Source: Thelonectria olida
Taxonomy: Eukaryota; Ascomycota; Sordariomycetes; Hypocreales; Nectriaceae
DNA length: 64,000 nucleotides
Reading direction: 5' to 3'
Assembly (NCBI GenBank): GCA_020736575.1
Contig: JAGPYM010000001.1
Location: 62,001-126,000, forward strand
The position numbers and the translations under genes were made by a program. The notes under the pieces are model-generated. The model saw only the letters and a list, made by a program, of their open reading frames with translations. It was not told where the DNA came from and did not search any database. This document shows positions 1-11,089 of the stretch, piece by piece. How positions within the stretch are numbered: position 1 is the first letter of the stretch; each line of letters starts with the position of its first letter.

Positions 1-692
1 CCGGTGGACGTGGCCGAAGACAACAGCAATTCTATGAGATGCCCAGTCGAGTCAATCTGAACAGCGACAACGACGTGGTTTCAGCTTCCGTCATTGCATG
101 GAGCTTCTACCCCAAGATTTTGGTCAGGGACACGCCGGGCAGCAAGGGGCTGCGTAACATTGGCAACAACCAATCCATCAGTCTTCACCCATCGTCGGTT
201 AACCGCAACAACCGCGACATCAAGTGGTTGTCATACTACCATATAATGCAGTCGAAGTCGTATGTTTTCCCTGACAAAGCAGTCAAACTTGTGCTAACCA
301 CCGAATGCAGAGTCTATCACGCACACGAAGCTACAGCCACAGACCCCTTTGCCATCGCGCTGCTCTGTGGCGATGTACGATGTGATGTAAGACCCATCCT
401 TTCCCTATGCAATACCTCGTTCTGCGCTGACGTTGTATTCTCGCAGATGTTCTCTGGTGTAATTGTCCTGGACGGGAACCGTGGCCGCTTTGCCGTGCCG
501 GACTGGAAGACTATGCTGGTCATCAAAGTGCTCCGCACGCGACTACGAGAACTACTAACCAGGTCCTTCAAGCAGCCAGGCAAACTACCCACGGCCCAGC
601 AAGAGAAGTGGTTTGACGTATGGCAGAAGCTGTTCACGCAGGACTTTGGAGAAGACAAGCAGATTGCTGGGATGACGGTGACCAAGGCGTGA
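1..692 (+). CDS. DEAH-box ATP-dependent RNA helicase, C-terminal part (5' truncated)
   Basis: The reading frame is open from base 3, so the gene begins left of the window. The visible part matches the C-terminal OB-fold region of DEAH/DHX helicases (DHX29/DHX57/YLR419W type). It contains LHPSSVN, then KWLSYYHIMQSKSYVF, then DPFAIALLCGD and a VIVLDGNRGRF-like strand. The helicase core lies outside. An intron at 375-446 (72 nt, GTACGA...TCGCAG, phase 0) should be removed; it has no in-frame stop, so the raw frame reads through it. Splicing joins LLCGD to MFSGVIVLDG, which restores the family pattern. Stop TGA is at 690-692. The family unwinds RNA or RNP in translation, ribosome or RNA surveillance roles; which member this is cannot be told from the tail. 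It converges on the splicing-factor gene to its right. Confidence 0.85.
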   Translation, partial: GGRGRRQQQFYEMPSRVNLNSDNDVVSASVIAWSFYPKILVRDTPGSKGLRNIGNNQSISLHPSSVNRNNRDIKWLSYYHIMQSKSYVFPDKAVKLVLTTECRVYHAHEATATDPFAIALLCGDVRCDVRPILSLCNTSFCADVVFSQMFSGVIVLDGNRGRFAVPDWKTMLVIKVLRTRLRELLTRSFKQPGKLPTAQQEKWFDVWQKLFTQDFGEDKQIAGMTVTKA

Positions 693-1386
693 GAAAAACA
701 AGGTAATTCGTTCCGCCAGGGCTGGCTTTTCTTTGGGGGGGGGCAATTGTCAACGCGAAACGGGAAACGATAGATGGGGGCATGTCCTGAGACTGGGTGG
801 TTTAACCGCATCATGATTGTGTACTGTGAGGAGCTACCTAAGCTAAAGCGACTACGTGTGGATATTTTGAACAGGTTGGCGACAGCAACGTCTTTGTGCA
901 CTTAGCAGTCAATATAGAACACACCCTTTTCAAGAAACACTAGAAATAGCTCGTTTACTTTGTAAAACCCACTCCATTGAGTAATTCATTGTGTGGGTTA
1001 AGATGGCCGTAGCAGAAAAATCACCAAGGCGCGGCATTTTGATCACTTTGCTCTAGGGTAGCCAAGTTTCGATGGAAGTCGGAGGAAATATTTGGCAGAG
1101 AGTATCTTCTGGATGTTTGCGTAGTTCATTCTACCTATTACATTCCAAAACAAGAGCACATCACACCCGGGTCAGCTGTAACGAATGAAACATTGTTTGT
1201 TTGGCTGTGGCAGAAGGCCTTGATGCTGACATCTGACTCCCTATTCCACTCCCTCCCTCACATCTGTATCCCAGCTTCCATGCCGAGCTCGACCTTGTGT
1301 GAGCATTAAATCCATACATTCCTCCCCCTCAAACCGCTTTGGTATCATCGTTCGTTATGCACAAAACCCAGAGAAAACAGACATGA
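693..1386. other. Intergenic, convergent 3' ends
   Basis: This 694-bp interval lies between two convergent stops and should hold both 3' UTRs and poly(A) sites. ORFs here are short and are antisense shadows. No RNA gene or repeat is apparent. Confidence 0.7.
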
Positions 1387-4300
1387 TTACTTTTCCCCAC
1401 CCTCCCCCTGTTTCTTGCCGTCTCCCTCAGCCTCCCCAGCCTTGTTCTCCTGCTTCTCACCCTCGTCTCCACTCGTAAGGAACATGGCTTTGAAATCAGC
1501 GTTGCTCTTCTTGACCGGCTCGCCGTTGGTCTCCGCGCCTGGTTTCGAAGATGGAGGAGCTGCAGGTCTGGCAAATCCCAGCTTACGCTTGGGCCCAACT
1601 TTGCCCAGCGCCGGACGGCGAATGGTCGTCGGGGGAGGCATAAATCCCTTGCTAGCAGAACTGTCCTTCGGCTCATTCTTCGGCTTCGGCTTCGGCTTCT
1701 GGTTCTTGGATCCGTAAACGATGCGATCTTCCTGGCGCTCGACCTTGGACCGCCGCAACTCATCAACAGTGCCAGTCCGCAACTTGTGGCCCTCATACTC
1801 CATCCCCTCAAGTTTCAAGACAGCCTTGCCGGCCGTAGCAGCATCTACAAACTCAATCTTGGCACCGCCGTGAGCCGGCTGCAGAATGATACCGGTAACA
1901 GCACCCACGGGCTCAACGAGGGCCCGAACCCAAGCGTTGCTGACTGTGTCTGGGAGACCCATCAACGCCACCGTGCGGGATGCAATATCAGCACCAGTGG
2001 GCTTCGAAGTGTCCTCCATCATCTCATCACCCTCATTGTCGCGCTTCGACGATGGCGCAGGCGACGCCGAATCACGTTGAGAGACGGTGGTCCTTGCTGT
2101 AGGTTTGAACTTCTTCTCCTTCGAGACCTCGACTTTGAGAATCTGGCTGTGAAACTTCACATTGTTCAACTCTGAGACTGCCTTCTCTGCCTCCTCCTTG
2201 GTTGCAAAGTCAATAAATGCGAACCCCTTGGCTCTGCCTGAGGTGGATTGGGGGATGTTGACTCTGGTGACTGTTCCATACTTAGAAAATGCATCTCTGA
2301 CTTCGGATTCGGAGACACCGCGGTCCAGGTTTCCGACGTACACTTCTCGGCTTTCCGCAACAGCGCCCTCACGGGTCTTCTTGTGTCCGGGGTCCGAGTA
2401 CTTGGCCATGAGCTTGTAGCGATCGTCCAGCACGGTACCGTCTTTCTGCACGGCCTTGGCTGAGGAGTCTCGGTCGCGGAAGGAAATGTAGCAGAATCGT
2501 CGGTGGCTGTTCTTTTGCAGACTTGGCCAGCGAATGCTGAGGATGTCTCCACAATCCTTGAACAGGTTGCGGACGTACTTTTCGCCCGCAGAAGGAGGGT
2601 AGTTTGCGGCGAAGACAGTGAGGTCGTGGCCTGATTGAACGCTGATCAGTGATTGGCTAAAGTACTTTCCGTCTCGGAGCAGGGCAGATTGAGCCTCTTC
2701 CGGTGATTTGAATTCGATCAGCGCAGTCGAGGTTTCTCCGCCGTTGTCTTGTACGAAAGCCGTGATATTGTTGATGTGCCCGTATTCTTTGAAGTATTGA
2801 CGCACTTTGGTTTGGGTGACGTCGCCAGGAAGGTTGGTTACAATGATTGTTGAATTTTCCCTGTCCCTCTTGGGACCTTCCGTAGGAGGGGTGATTAGGG
2901 GCTCAGGTTCCACAGCATCGGCCTTGTGACGCTTGGGAGCAGTCCCCGGCTCCCAGTCAATAGCTGGGATCGATGTTCTCTTTCGCTTGGTGCTATTAGG
3001 AGAGTCCTCCTCCAGGGGAGCTTCCTCAGTTGGTTGCGCGCCAAAATATCCGTAGGCAGCAGCTTTCTCTTCGTTCTCACGAGCACGGCGTTTTTGAACT
3101 GCCTTTGTAGTTCTGTGCACTTGGTCTGCCGCTCTCCGCAACGAGAGAGGCGGTTCGTAGTCGTTACAGTGCTGCATGTAGACCTCCAATACCTTCTCAG
3201 GCCAGTCGATGGTCTTGCGCTGGACGGCGCGGCGGAGGACACCCGTGGCAAACGAAGGGACGCGGAAGCTGGGACCACTGGGAGGAGCCATCAGGCCTAA
3301 ACTCTCGGTCATGTTCGAGGAGAAAATCAGCATCTCCCACATGTAGTACCTGAACCAAAAGTCGTGGTTGTCCGCATGCAACTCGATGCTGGCTAGTTTG
3401 TTCCATTGCGACCGAGCCTTGTCGATGGCACCCTTCTTTTCAGTGAGATACTGAATGTAAATGCGCTCGAGTCGAAACTTTGGGTCGCCCTGGTACTCCT
3501 GTCCATAGAGTCTCTGGCCGACGATGGTAACATCCTCGAGGGCGGCGCTTAGGCCCATATCAGCGACGTCGACTGATTCGTCCGTGGCAGTTGCGTCCAT
3601 GGCAGTTCGCTTGAGGAAACCGCACCATGCCACATACATTTCAATCATCCCCTCCATTCCATCCTTCAACAGCTGATCCTCGCTCGTCGCGGCATGCTTG
3701 ATGGACTCAACCTCGCCAAAGGGAAGTTTTGTCTCCTCAGCACACTGGATGTACCTGTTCCAAAGGAGACCCGACCAAGGACAATGGTGGACAGCTCTTC
3801 GAAGGATATCGAGCAAGTTTGTGGGTGTCTGGAGAAAGGAGTTGGATGAAGAGAGCAAGACAACGTACTCGTACCAGGTTGCCTGGTCAGTAGCAAGTAC
3901 GCCAGTAAGAGCTCGAGCAAAAAGGCCACGGCAAAGTTCAAGACCCATCTCAAGGCTGTCAATGCTGCGCTTGCTCTGGCCCATTTCCCACTCCAGATAC
4001 GCAGTCATGGCTTCTTTGTGCGCCTCGATATCGCTGGAATCAGCGAGCTGCTTCAACCTCAGCTCGAAGGGGTCGCGAGCAGCGATGAGTTTCTTGGCGG
4101 GTTGGGCAATGGCGGTGATATCTCCCATAGCACTCTCCCACGCGGCGCGGTTGTACTCGGTAAGGAAACTCGAGTATCGTTGTGAGGTCTCTTCCCAGGT
4201 CATATGTGGAGTGGTCAAGCGATCGGTGTAAAGATGGGTAATGCGTTTGATGCCTTCGGGAGTCCGCGACTTGGCGAGTTGTTCCATCTCGAGCGAGACC

Positions 4301-4635
4301 CATCGGTCCCAAAGCAAGTGGCTGTCGTTGAGGCGATATCGAATAGCGCCGTAGCCCTGCTGCCACAAATCGAGAGCAGAACCAAAGGAGAAGAGTTCGC
4401 GACCCATGAGTTGTTCCTCTTCCGTCCAGCCATTCGAGGCATGAGCCTGGGTAGACTCCCATAGCCACCAGAAGTAGTTGCAGTAGGAGAGCCAGATGCG
4501 AAGGCTACCTGGTTCTTCATTTACGGCGTGCTTGTAGCTTTCGATGGCGTTGACGCGGCTCTCGAGGTCGTTGGCAGTTCGGACGGTCTCTTCGAGGTAG
4601 GCGAGCCAATTCTCTTCCCCTACAGGCTTCGCCAT
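1387..4635 (-). CDS. SART3/Prp24-like pre-mRNA splicing factor (HAT repeats plus four RRMs)
   Basis: A single-exon 1082-residue protein. Residues about 1-500 are helical with W/Y-rich half-a-TPR (HAT) units such as RIWLSYCNYFWWLWE and LWNRYIQCAE. A basic, probable nuclear signal stretch follows (about 510-590). RRM1 is at about 595-666, a weaker RRM2 at 672-745, RRM3 at 763-838 (RNP2 VYVGNL, RNP1 KGFAFIDF) and a fourth RRM-like unit at 886-955. The C-terminus carries SNADFKAMFL (about 1044-1053), the Lsm-interacting motif of Prp24/SART3. Known role of the family: annealing U4 with U6 snRNA during snRNP recycling in the nucleus. The frame is open 57 codons further upstream, but the ATG at 4635 opens the conserved MAKPVGEENWLAYLEE segment, so I chose it. 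The HAT plus RRM architecture resembles metazoan SART3 more than budding-yeast Prp24, which lacks HAT repeats. Confidence 0.9.
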   Translation of the reverse strand: MAKPVGEENWLAYLEETVRTANDLESRVNAIESYKHAVNEEPGSLRIWLSYCNYFWWLWESTQAHASNGWTEEEQLMGRELFSFGSALDLWQQGYGAIRYRLNDSHLLWDRWVSLEMEQLAKSRTPEGIKRITHLYTDRLTTPHMTWEETSQRYSSFLTEYNRAAWESAMGDITAIAQPAKKLIAARDPFELRLKQLADSSDIEAHKEAMTAYLEWEMGQSKRSIDSLEMGLELCRGLFARALTGVLATDQATWYEYVVLLSSSNSFLQTPTNLLDILRRAVHHCPWSGLLWNRYIQCAEETKLPFGEVESIKHAATSEDQLLKDGMEGMIEMYVAWCGFLKRTAMDATATDESVDVADMGLSAALEDVTIVGQRLYGQEYQGDPKFRLERIYIQYLTEKKGAIDKARSQWNKLASIELHADNHDFWFRYYMWEMLIFSSNMTESLGLMAPPSGPSFRVPSFATGVLRRAVQRKTIDWPEKVLEVYMQHCNDYEPPLSLRRAADQVHRTTKAVQKRRARENEEKAAAYGYFGAQPTEEAPLEEDSPNSTKRKRTSIPAIDWEPGTAPKRHKADAVEPEPLITPPTEGPKRDRENSTIIVTNLPGDVTQTKVRQYFKEYGHINNITAFVQDNGGETSTALIEFKSPEEAQSALLRDGKYFSQSLISVQSGHDLTVFAANYPPSAGEKYVRNLFKDCGDILSIRWPSLQKNSHRRFCYISFRDRDSSAKAVQKDGTVLDDRYKLMAKYSDPGHKKTREGAVAESREVYVGNLDRGVSESEVRDAFSKYGTVTRVNIPQSTSGRAKGFAFIDFATKEEAEKAVSELNNVKFHSQILKVEVSKEKKFKPTARTTVSQRDSASPAPSSKRDNEGDEMMEDTSKPTGADIASRTVALMGLPDTVSNAWVRALVEPVGAVTGIILQPAHGGAKIEFVDAATAGKAVLKLEGMEYEGHKLRTGTVDELRRSKVERQEDRIVYGSKNQKPKPKPKNEPKDSSASKGFMPPPTTIRRPALGKVGPKRKLGFARPAAPPSSKPGAETNGEPVKKSNADFKAMFLTSGDEGEKQENKAGEAEGDGKKQGEGGEK

Positions 4636-7600
4636 GTCGATTGCGCTCGCGAGGCTGAGGTGCCGTGCATCACACGTAGGTGTTTGTGGTGGGGGATTTG
4701 CTTGAGGGTCGTCAATGTCGGCGCAAAATCGTGGCAGGGTGCAGATAGCGGGTGACTTTCGGTCGGCAACTGTCAAGCAAAAGATTGAAGTTCTCTGTAT
4801 TCCCAAAGTGTGAGGAGCGCAAGTGAGTCAAAGAATAGATCGCGACAGCAAGACTCCACTGGTGCGAATACTGATGAATGATTGATCAGCAGGCCGCAGG
4901 CAGCAAGGGTCCTCTCAAAAAGTTGGCGGCAGCCGCACAAGGCTTGGGACAAAACAAATGCACGACGACGGAGTTCGTGCTTCAGAAAGAAGATGAAGGA
5001 AGGTCGGAACGAGGCAAAGGCAACAACACGTGTGTAGTTGGAGCGCGGCGGCCTTGTTCTCGCGTGGGATTGAAGTGCGCGCGTGTGCGTGAGTGTGCGT
5101 GTGATGTGTAGAAGGTGTTCTCCGTAATGAAAAAAAAAATGGGTTGTCACCCATCCATAATTCTGGAAGCAGCACCGTCCTTTGTCCATTTGAGGGGGGA
5201 GGACAGGGATGGATTGGGATGGTCCCGACGAGATGCACGGAGACTGAAAAATGATGTAATGCCCAGAGTCGAGATGAAGGCCTAGAACACTCCAAAGGCG
5301 GGCGGCAATTCGTGCCAAGGTATTCGCACAATCACCATCTGCCTAACATATAGGTACTTTTCCATTGATGAGTGCGAACTGTGTTTGCTTCCGCCTCGTT
5401 TGTATGTGATGATGCATCTGTTGTTCACCCGGTAACAAAGCCAAGAAGCCTCAGCATTCATAATCGACTCTTCGCACCATCGACTTCAAAACCGACCAGC
5501 AACTTGGCCCTCCTACTCCCGAGATTACATGCACCTCCTCGGACTCCGGCTCCCCGGTCCACTCACAATCTTGCGCCTGCGTTTGGCCGAATTCTGCTTG
5601 CTTGGCAAAACTGCCAATCCTTTCCTCGCAGAGATCGGTCACTAGGCGGTCCAGACCAGGCCAGGCTTTTGAATCTTCACTCTCAGGTTTGCGGGTTGCC
5701 CTCCATTTCTGCTTATCCCCGCGTCTTTTATTCCCAGCGCACGGGTCGCGCTAGGAGATTCCCCGAAGAGCAGTGAATCAAGGAGCAGCCCGAACCCCCC
5801 GATGGCCGAAGTTGGAGGCTTCGCTGTTTGACTTTTTAACCACCGTTGCCAAGGTGCACGCGGCTCGATAGCATCTCCAGGAAAGTAGCGCATCCGCCAG
5901 CGCTCTTCTGGCTAGGCGCTGAAGATTGCTTCTGTTGTCCCTGACATGTTGTGGTGGGTGATTCACGTGGCTTTTGGACTTGGCAAGTTTGATGACGAGA
6001 TCGGCATCTCGGACAATTAATTCTAGCTTAGAAATTACTGACATAAATCGCCAAACAATACCTAACTGATGGTCAATTATCGAAACTCGCCAATCTTCAG
6101 ACTTTTAATTCTTGATAGACAAATTAGGCACTTGACCGACTTGTTGCTTACCTGGACAAGTCGATATGGCCGAGCGGTTTGTTGACTTCATGGGGACATC
6201 TGGTACGCCGACTCGGAACGTAAGGACGTTGACGCGATGTGCGGGGCCGAGCTACGCGACAGGACTTTATGGCATCGACATTGTTCGTATGTCGTGTTCA
6301 TTGCATCAGCAAATGTCCGTAATCCGCCTGTCTATGGCTGTCATCGCGACGCAATACATGTGGGCGGTCGCTAGTGATGACTTGGTCAACCGCACCTTGG
6401 TGCATCGCATTATCCTGCCTCGTTCGGTAATGCATCCCTGGGCGCAACACCGAGTGCATTCTGCATTTTCGCACTTGTACATCTCGGATACAACCGACGT
6501 CTCGAGTTGCGGACGCAGAGGTGCTGATCTGGTCACGCATCTTCCGGTTACGAGACCTTCATTCTATGACGGTTGTCTTCTCTGCATGCGCTGGATCTTG
6601 CCGAGTCTATAATCATGTGTATTGACACATTGTTGCACGTGATTAGAACGAGATGAAATGCAACAACCAGCAGAGAGCAAGCCGTCGTTCGCCTTGATAT
6701 CCCTCATCAGACCTGTGAAAATGGGAGCGCATGAATAGTGGTAGCCTGCCAAAGTCGTCGGGTTTGGACGACCAGTCGAACATGACGTTTGTACAGAGAC
6801 AGAGCATAGTTAACAAAGGGCCTAAGGATAGTCGCAATGTCAATGCTAAGGCATAAAGACAGGCGAGTGAAGCACAAGCAGGCTCGATTCCCACCAAATA
6901 TACTTCGTGAATCGAGCGGATAGATGATGAATAGAATTCACTAGATCCCGCACCGAATGCCCCAGCGCATGACGTCAAGCAGATCAGAATTCATCGAAGA
7001 GATCCAAGTAGTTCAGGATCAGGGTCTCAGGCTAAGTCAAGCGCCGAGCGATGCCTGGAACTGCCTGGGCTTGGTGTAGTTATGGAACTGTTCAGCGGCC
7101 TTCATAGGCTTTCTTGGCATTGTCGGATCTGCTCGATTCCGAGATCTTGACGGCTGTCAGCCACCGTCGTATTCGTGGGAATGTCTCAAGCTCTATTTAT
7201 GCCACATGGTGAGGCATCACTTTGGGGTAAATGGGGACCTCGTGCCTGCATGATTGTTGCTGATCCACGGCGATGAGACACTGGACGTTGAAGACATTGC
7301 CGGCCAAGACAGGCTCGTCAAGCTCAACAGGCAGCCTTTTCGTGGCACAAGCTGAGGTTGCTTGCCACACACTGTCTTGATCCTCAGCAGGCCAATTGCA
7401 GGAAGTGTTTGACGAGATCAGGTAGCGTCACTGGATATAAGCCAAAGTTGGTCATCTGGCAAGCCGATGGTGATGAGGATGCTTCCGCTATGTTAGGCTC
7501 CATGATTCACGCTGGTGTTCAGAGCGGAAGGGGTGGAAATGGCATTGGGAAAAGGAAATGAACTGTTAATGCACCACGAGAAAATCGTTGCGGGGGCCGC

Positions 7601-10600
7601 TTGATCGCTGGCTGGGATTCTCGGTCAAGCATGGGAATTATTCCGCTCCGAACCCTGCGGTTCCTGCCTACCCAATTCAGCGCAGCGGAGACTGGATCTG
7701 GGAAATGAGAAACAACAGCACAGCCGCAAGTGTTGAAGGCTGTGGGAGTCACCTCATACGTACCTAGGTATGTACGTACATGAGCCTGAGACGCGGTTTG
7801 TTGGTGGAATAAAAAAGAAAGGGTGGAGGAATAATGCCGGCCATTATCGATAAGACACGAAGTTATGCCACTATATTTATGCTGCCGTGTCTGTTTAGCC
7901 TGTGCTCATGTGGTTTGTCTCGTCTCATTGAAGGTGTTCCATTGGAAAGCATGAACACCTCAGTCGCCCTCGTCATGATGGACCAAGGTCGAAGTACCTC
8001 CTGCACTTGTTTGTGTACGTACTCCGCCCGTACGCCCCGAGAAAAGCTTCAGGGTGATGTGGGCTCGTTACCGTTTCACGCTAATCTAGGTAGCGGCCCG
8101 GGCTGCACTAACAGCATCAACAGCTCGCAGATGAAACAAAGCCTGATGTGGGTGGCCCAGCGCCTCTGCACAAAATCTCGTGTTTGTGAGTGCTGGCCTC
8201 GTTCATCCACCTCTTTTTGCAGCCCCCTTTGCCGCCCACCCAAGGAGACAATGGCCTGTTGACACGAACTCACCGACCGCATTAGTGCTTGCATCTGAGC
8301 TGCAATCACGGAAAACTTTTTTTTTTCCAACTCCTTCTGGTGTTTCCGTGACCTGACAGGTTGATCCCTGGTGCCGATCCGAAAAAACTCCACCATGCAA
8401 GTCGATGGCCCACGTCAATGGTCGACTCAGATCTCGCGTTTTAGGCGCAGAGCAAGGGGAAAGCGCTCAGTGAGGGCCATTCAGCCCCTGGTCGTCCTCT
8501 GACCGTCCCTGGACGGGCGCATACATACATGATACATGCTGTGTTGTCTGCGCCTTGGCCTTTGAAACCGCATGTTCGTTTTGACCGCCTGCAAGCGTTG
8601 GAGACATATTGCGTGTGCTTCTGACAGTTCCTCGGAGCCGGCTCAAAAGCCGTGAGAGGGAGGGGGGCTCAAGGGCTGAGGCCAATCTGGGCATGAGCGG
8701 CGTCTGTCCCTTTACTACGGCGACGTTCGTCAAAGAGATGACAAAGGAAGACTTGGTAGTGAAGAGGAGCATTAGCATGCGTCATCCTTCGGCCAACAGT
8801 TAGGTTTGTATGTGCTCACTCAGTACAGCCTCGTTGATGGAATTGCGCTCCACCACCAAGTCACAAAGGATCGCGACCAGGCTGAGCGAATCCCAGTATT
8901 TTCGTCTGCCCATCCCGGCCAGTTTGGAGGACTTTGGCGCTCATAGGCCACAGCCCCGGATCCCACGACGAGTGCCGGGGTTATTATTAGCTGGGATGTG
9001 TGGTGGCCCATCATAATACAACCGCCAATGTAATAACGCATGATGGGGTGTTTCGTCTCTGCAGCTGCCAGCAGCGAGTTTCCCTTTGCCTGCCTCGGTC
9101 TTTGAGCTGTGGGTTTGGGAGGGGCATTCCCATCTGACCTGCATCGTTGGGAGTTGATGACCACCAAGGGTTCGACTCGATGGAGGAAGAGTCTGTGCCG
9201 AGGGAGCACCATTGAACAGAGTGCCTCACCAGAATGGTAGAGAAGCATCTGATTTCATGACTCTTCTGATCGCCATGCTCATGGCGTCAAACGACCTTGT
9301 GCGCTTGCTTGTGACCGCAACCTGGCGGGTATGCGGTTGGTGAGGCAGTGATGAAACCCTCGATGAGTTCGTTGGCGTCCAAAAACACAAACGAACTGGA
9401 GGTCAAGCGACCAATGGCTCGCAGGAGGACGGTGCGCTGATGGCTGAGGAAATGGCGTAAGTAAAGTACAGGTACTTGATCCGCCTGCCAGCTTCAATGT
9501 TATGGTGCGGGGATGTTCTGCAGAGCGCCAGGGGCACAAGGGCGTTGAGGCCCCTATCATTGGTGTCGGTGGGGGGTCTTTAGACGCGCCGCTGACATGG
9601 GACTTTCGGCGAGAGTTGGCGGTTTGTACGGATATGTATTCGTACGTTGGAGACGGAATTGGAAGCTGTTTGGTGACGAGTTGTGCTATGTAATTATTTG
9701 CACTGCGTGTCGATGCAGGTTCGCGGTCGAGATGGCCGAGGCCTCCGTGCTCGAAACGGATACTAAATACCTACACAGCAATGGCATCCATGCCCGTCTG
9801 CCAAATGAAGGCTTCAACGGGCCTTGCAGGACGTCAATTTGGCAGGGTCTTCGACAGGGGGGAGTCAGCTTTCGCACCGGCTGCTGAGGCTTCTAACGCT
9901 TCCATTGAGGGCTTCTTTTGTCGTAGCGCAACTTCAGTGCTTGCCGCGGCGTCATCCAATCCGCACCATTCCACGCAACCGGGTCGCCCTTGATCTGACG
10001 AAATTCCCCTCATGTGTGTGCGAGCACAAAGTACGAATACATCGTTGGGCGAATATCAGTAACGGAGCGGGAGCTATCGAGCGTTTGGTTGCTTTGGCGG
10101 CACGCGAGGACGTTGTCGTGAGGTTGGGTGAGAATGTAGAGGTACCTTGCCTCAGCCGGACGGGTACCTGGCCGATCAATCCCGTCCAACGCTTGAACCC
10201 ACCCGCACCTCACCGAAAGGAAGGACTTACACTGAGTGGTGCCAGGGGGGACGGTACGTACCTCTGCCTAACACGGCAGCAGAGGCATCCATCTCCCATA
10301 TCCCGCACACATCGCCATTCCCTTCAATTCCTGGCTTGTTGTCTTGCCGAATTCCTTCATTCCATCTCCCCCCTTTGCCTTTGCCTTTCATTCTCTTCCG
10401 CTCGTGGTTGATTTTCCCTTTCGCTTTGTGCCCGCTGGTATCGCCTGGGCTTTGTCTTCTCTTCCTTCATCTGCGTTCAGTTCATTCGACCTCAACACCT
10501 TCCACCCTCTTCTTTCCCTTCTCCCTGGGTTCTTTCCCGTGTTTGGTGATTGCATCCTGGGCGCTCTTCTCCCTTTGTTCGCCACGTCCCGTTGCCCTCA

Positions 10601-11089
10601 TCCGACCACATTTCGTATTCTGTTCTATTTATTTTTGCTCCCACCGACCAACCAATTCGCTCATTCACTGATTCACCACCCACCACATTCGCTCCTTCAG
10701 CTTATTCTGCGTCACTCTCTCAACTCGGTTGGCCCAACCTTGGCAGGCCTACCTAAACTTCAGCACCGTTCCCTGGGGCCTTCGTATTCGTCCCGGTACA
10801 TGCTGCACGACGTGCACTGCCTTGCATCACCTGCTGCACCGATCGGGTGCCACGTTGGACTGCCCTTGTCCCAGCTTCTGATTCTGTGCCGACGTCCTTC
10901 AGTTTCAGCTCCTTCTTAACTTTGGAGCACCCGCGGCCCAATCGCCCGGCCTCTTCTGTCGTTCTTGTCGATCTGGCCCGCTCTCCTGCCCGCCCTTCTT
11001 TCGTTTAAACCCACCGTCCTTCGTTTTCACCCACTTTGCCAGTGTCTTCATCGGCTTTGCGTCTCGGTCAATCTTACAGCCCCTTCGAG
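4636..11089. other. Long gene-poor interval (6.4 kb)
   Basis: No ORF here has a recognisable domain, good coding character or a plausible exon chain. The first part is the promoter and leader of the splicing-factor gene. About 10,290-11,089 is strongly pyrimidine-rich on the plus strand (many TTCC/CTTC runs), as expected for the leader and core promoter of the CFEM gene. Notable items are a tRNA-Ser-like 5' fragment near 6160 and the palindrome TACCTAGGTA at 7761-7770. The rest is unremarkable, moderately GC-rich sequence. A non-coding RNA or a very divergent gene cannot be excluded without transcripts. Confidence 0.6.

Noticed and set aside
6166..6612. 148-aa plus-strand ORF
   Set aside because: No domain; it overlaps the tRNA-like fragment, and composition looks random.
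7834..8262. 142-aa Cys-rich ORF, considered as a small secreted protein
   Set aside because: It has an ATG and a hydrophobic segment but no clean signal-peptide start, irregular Cys spacing and no support from context.
9167..9180. B-box-like GGGTTCGACTC
   Set aside because: The flanking bases do not form a T-arm stem and there is no A-box at the proper distance, so not a tRNA.
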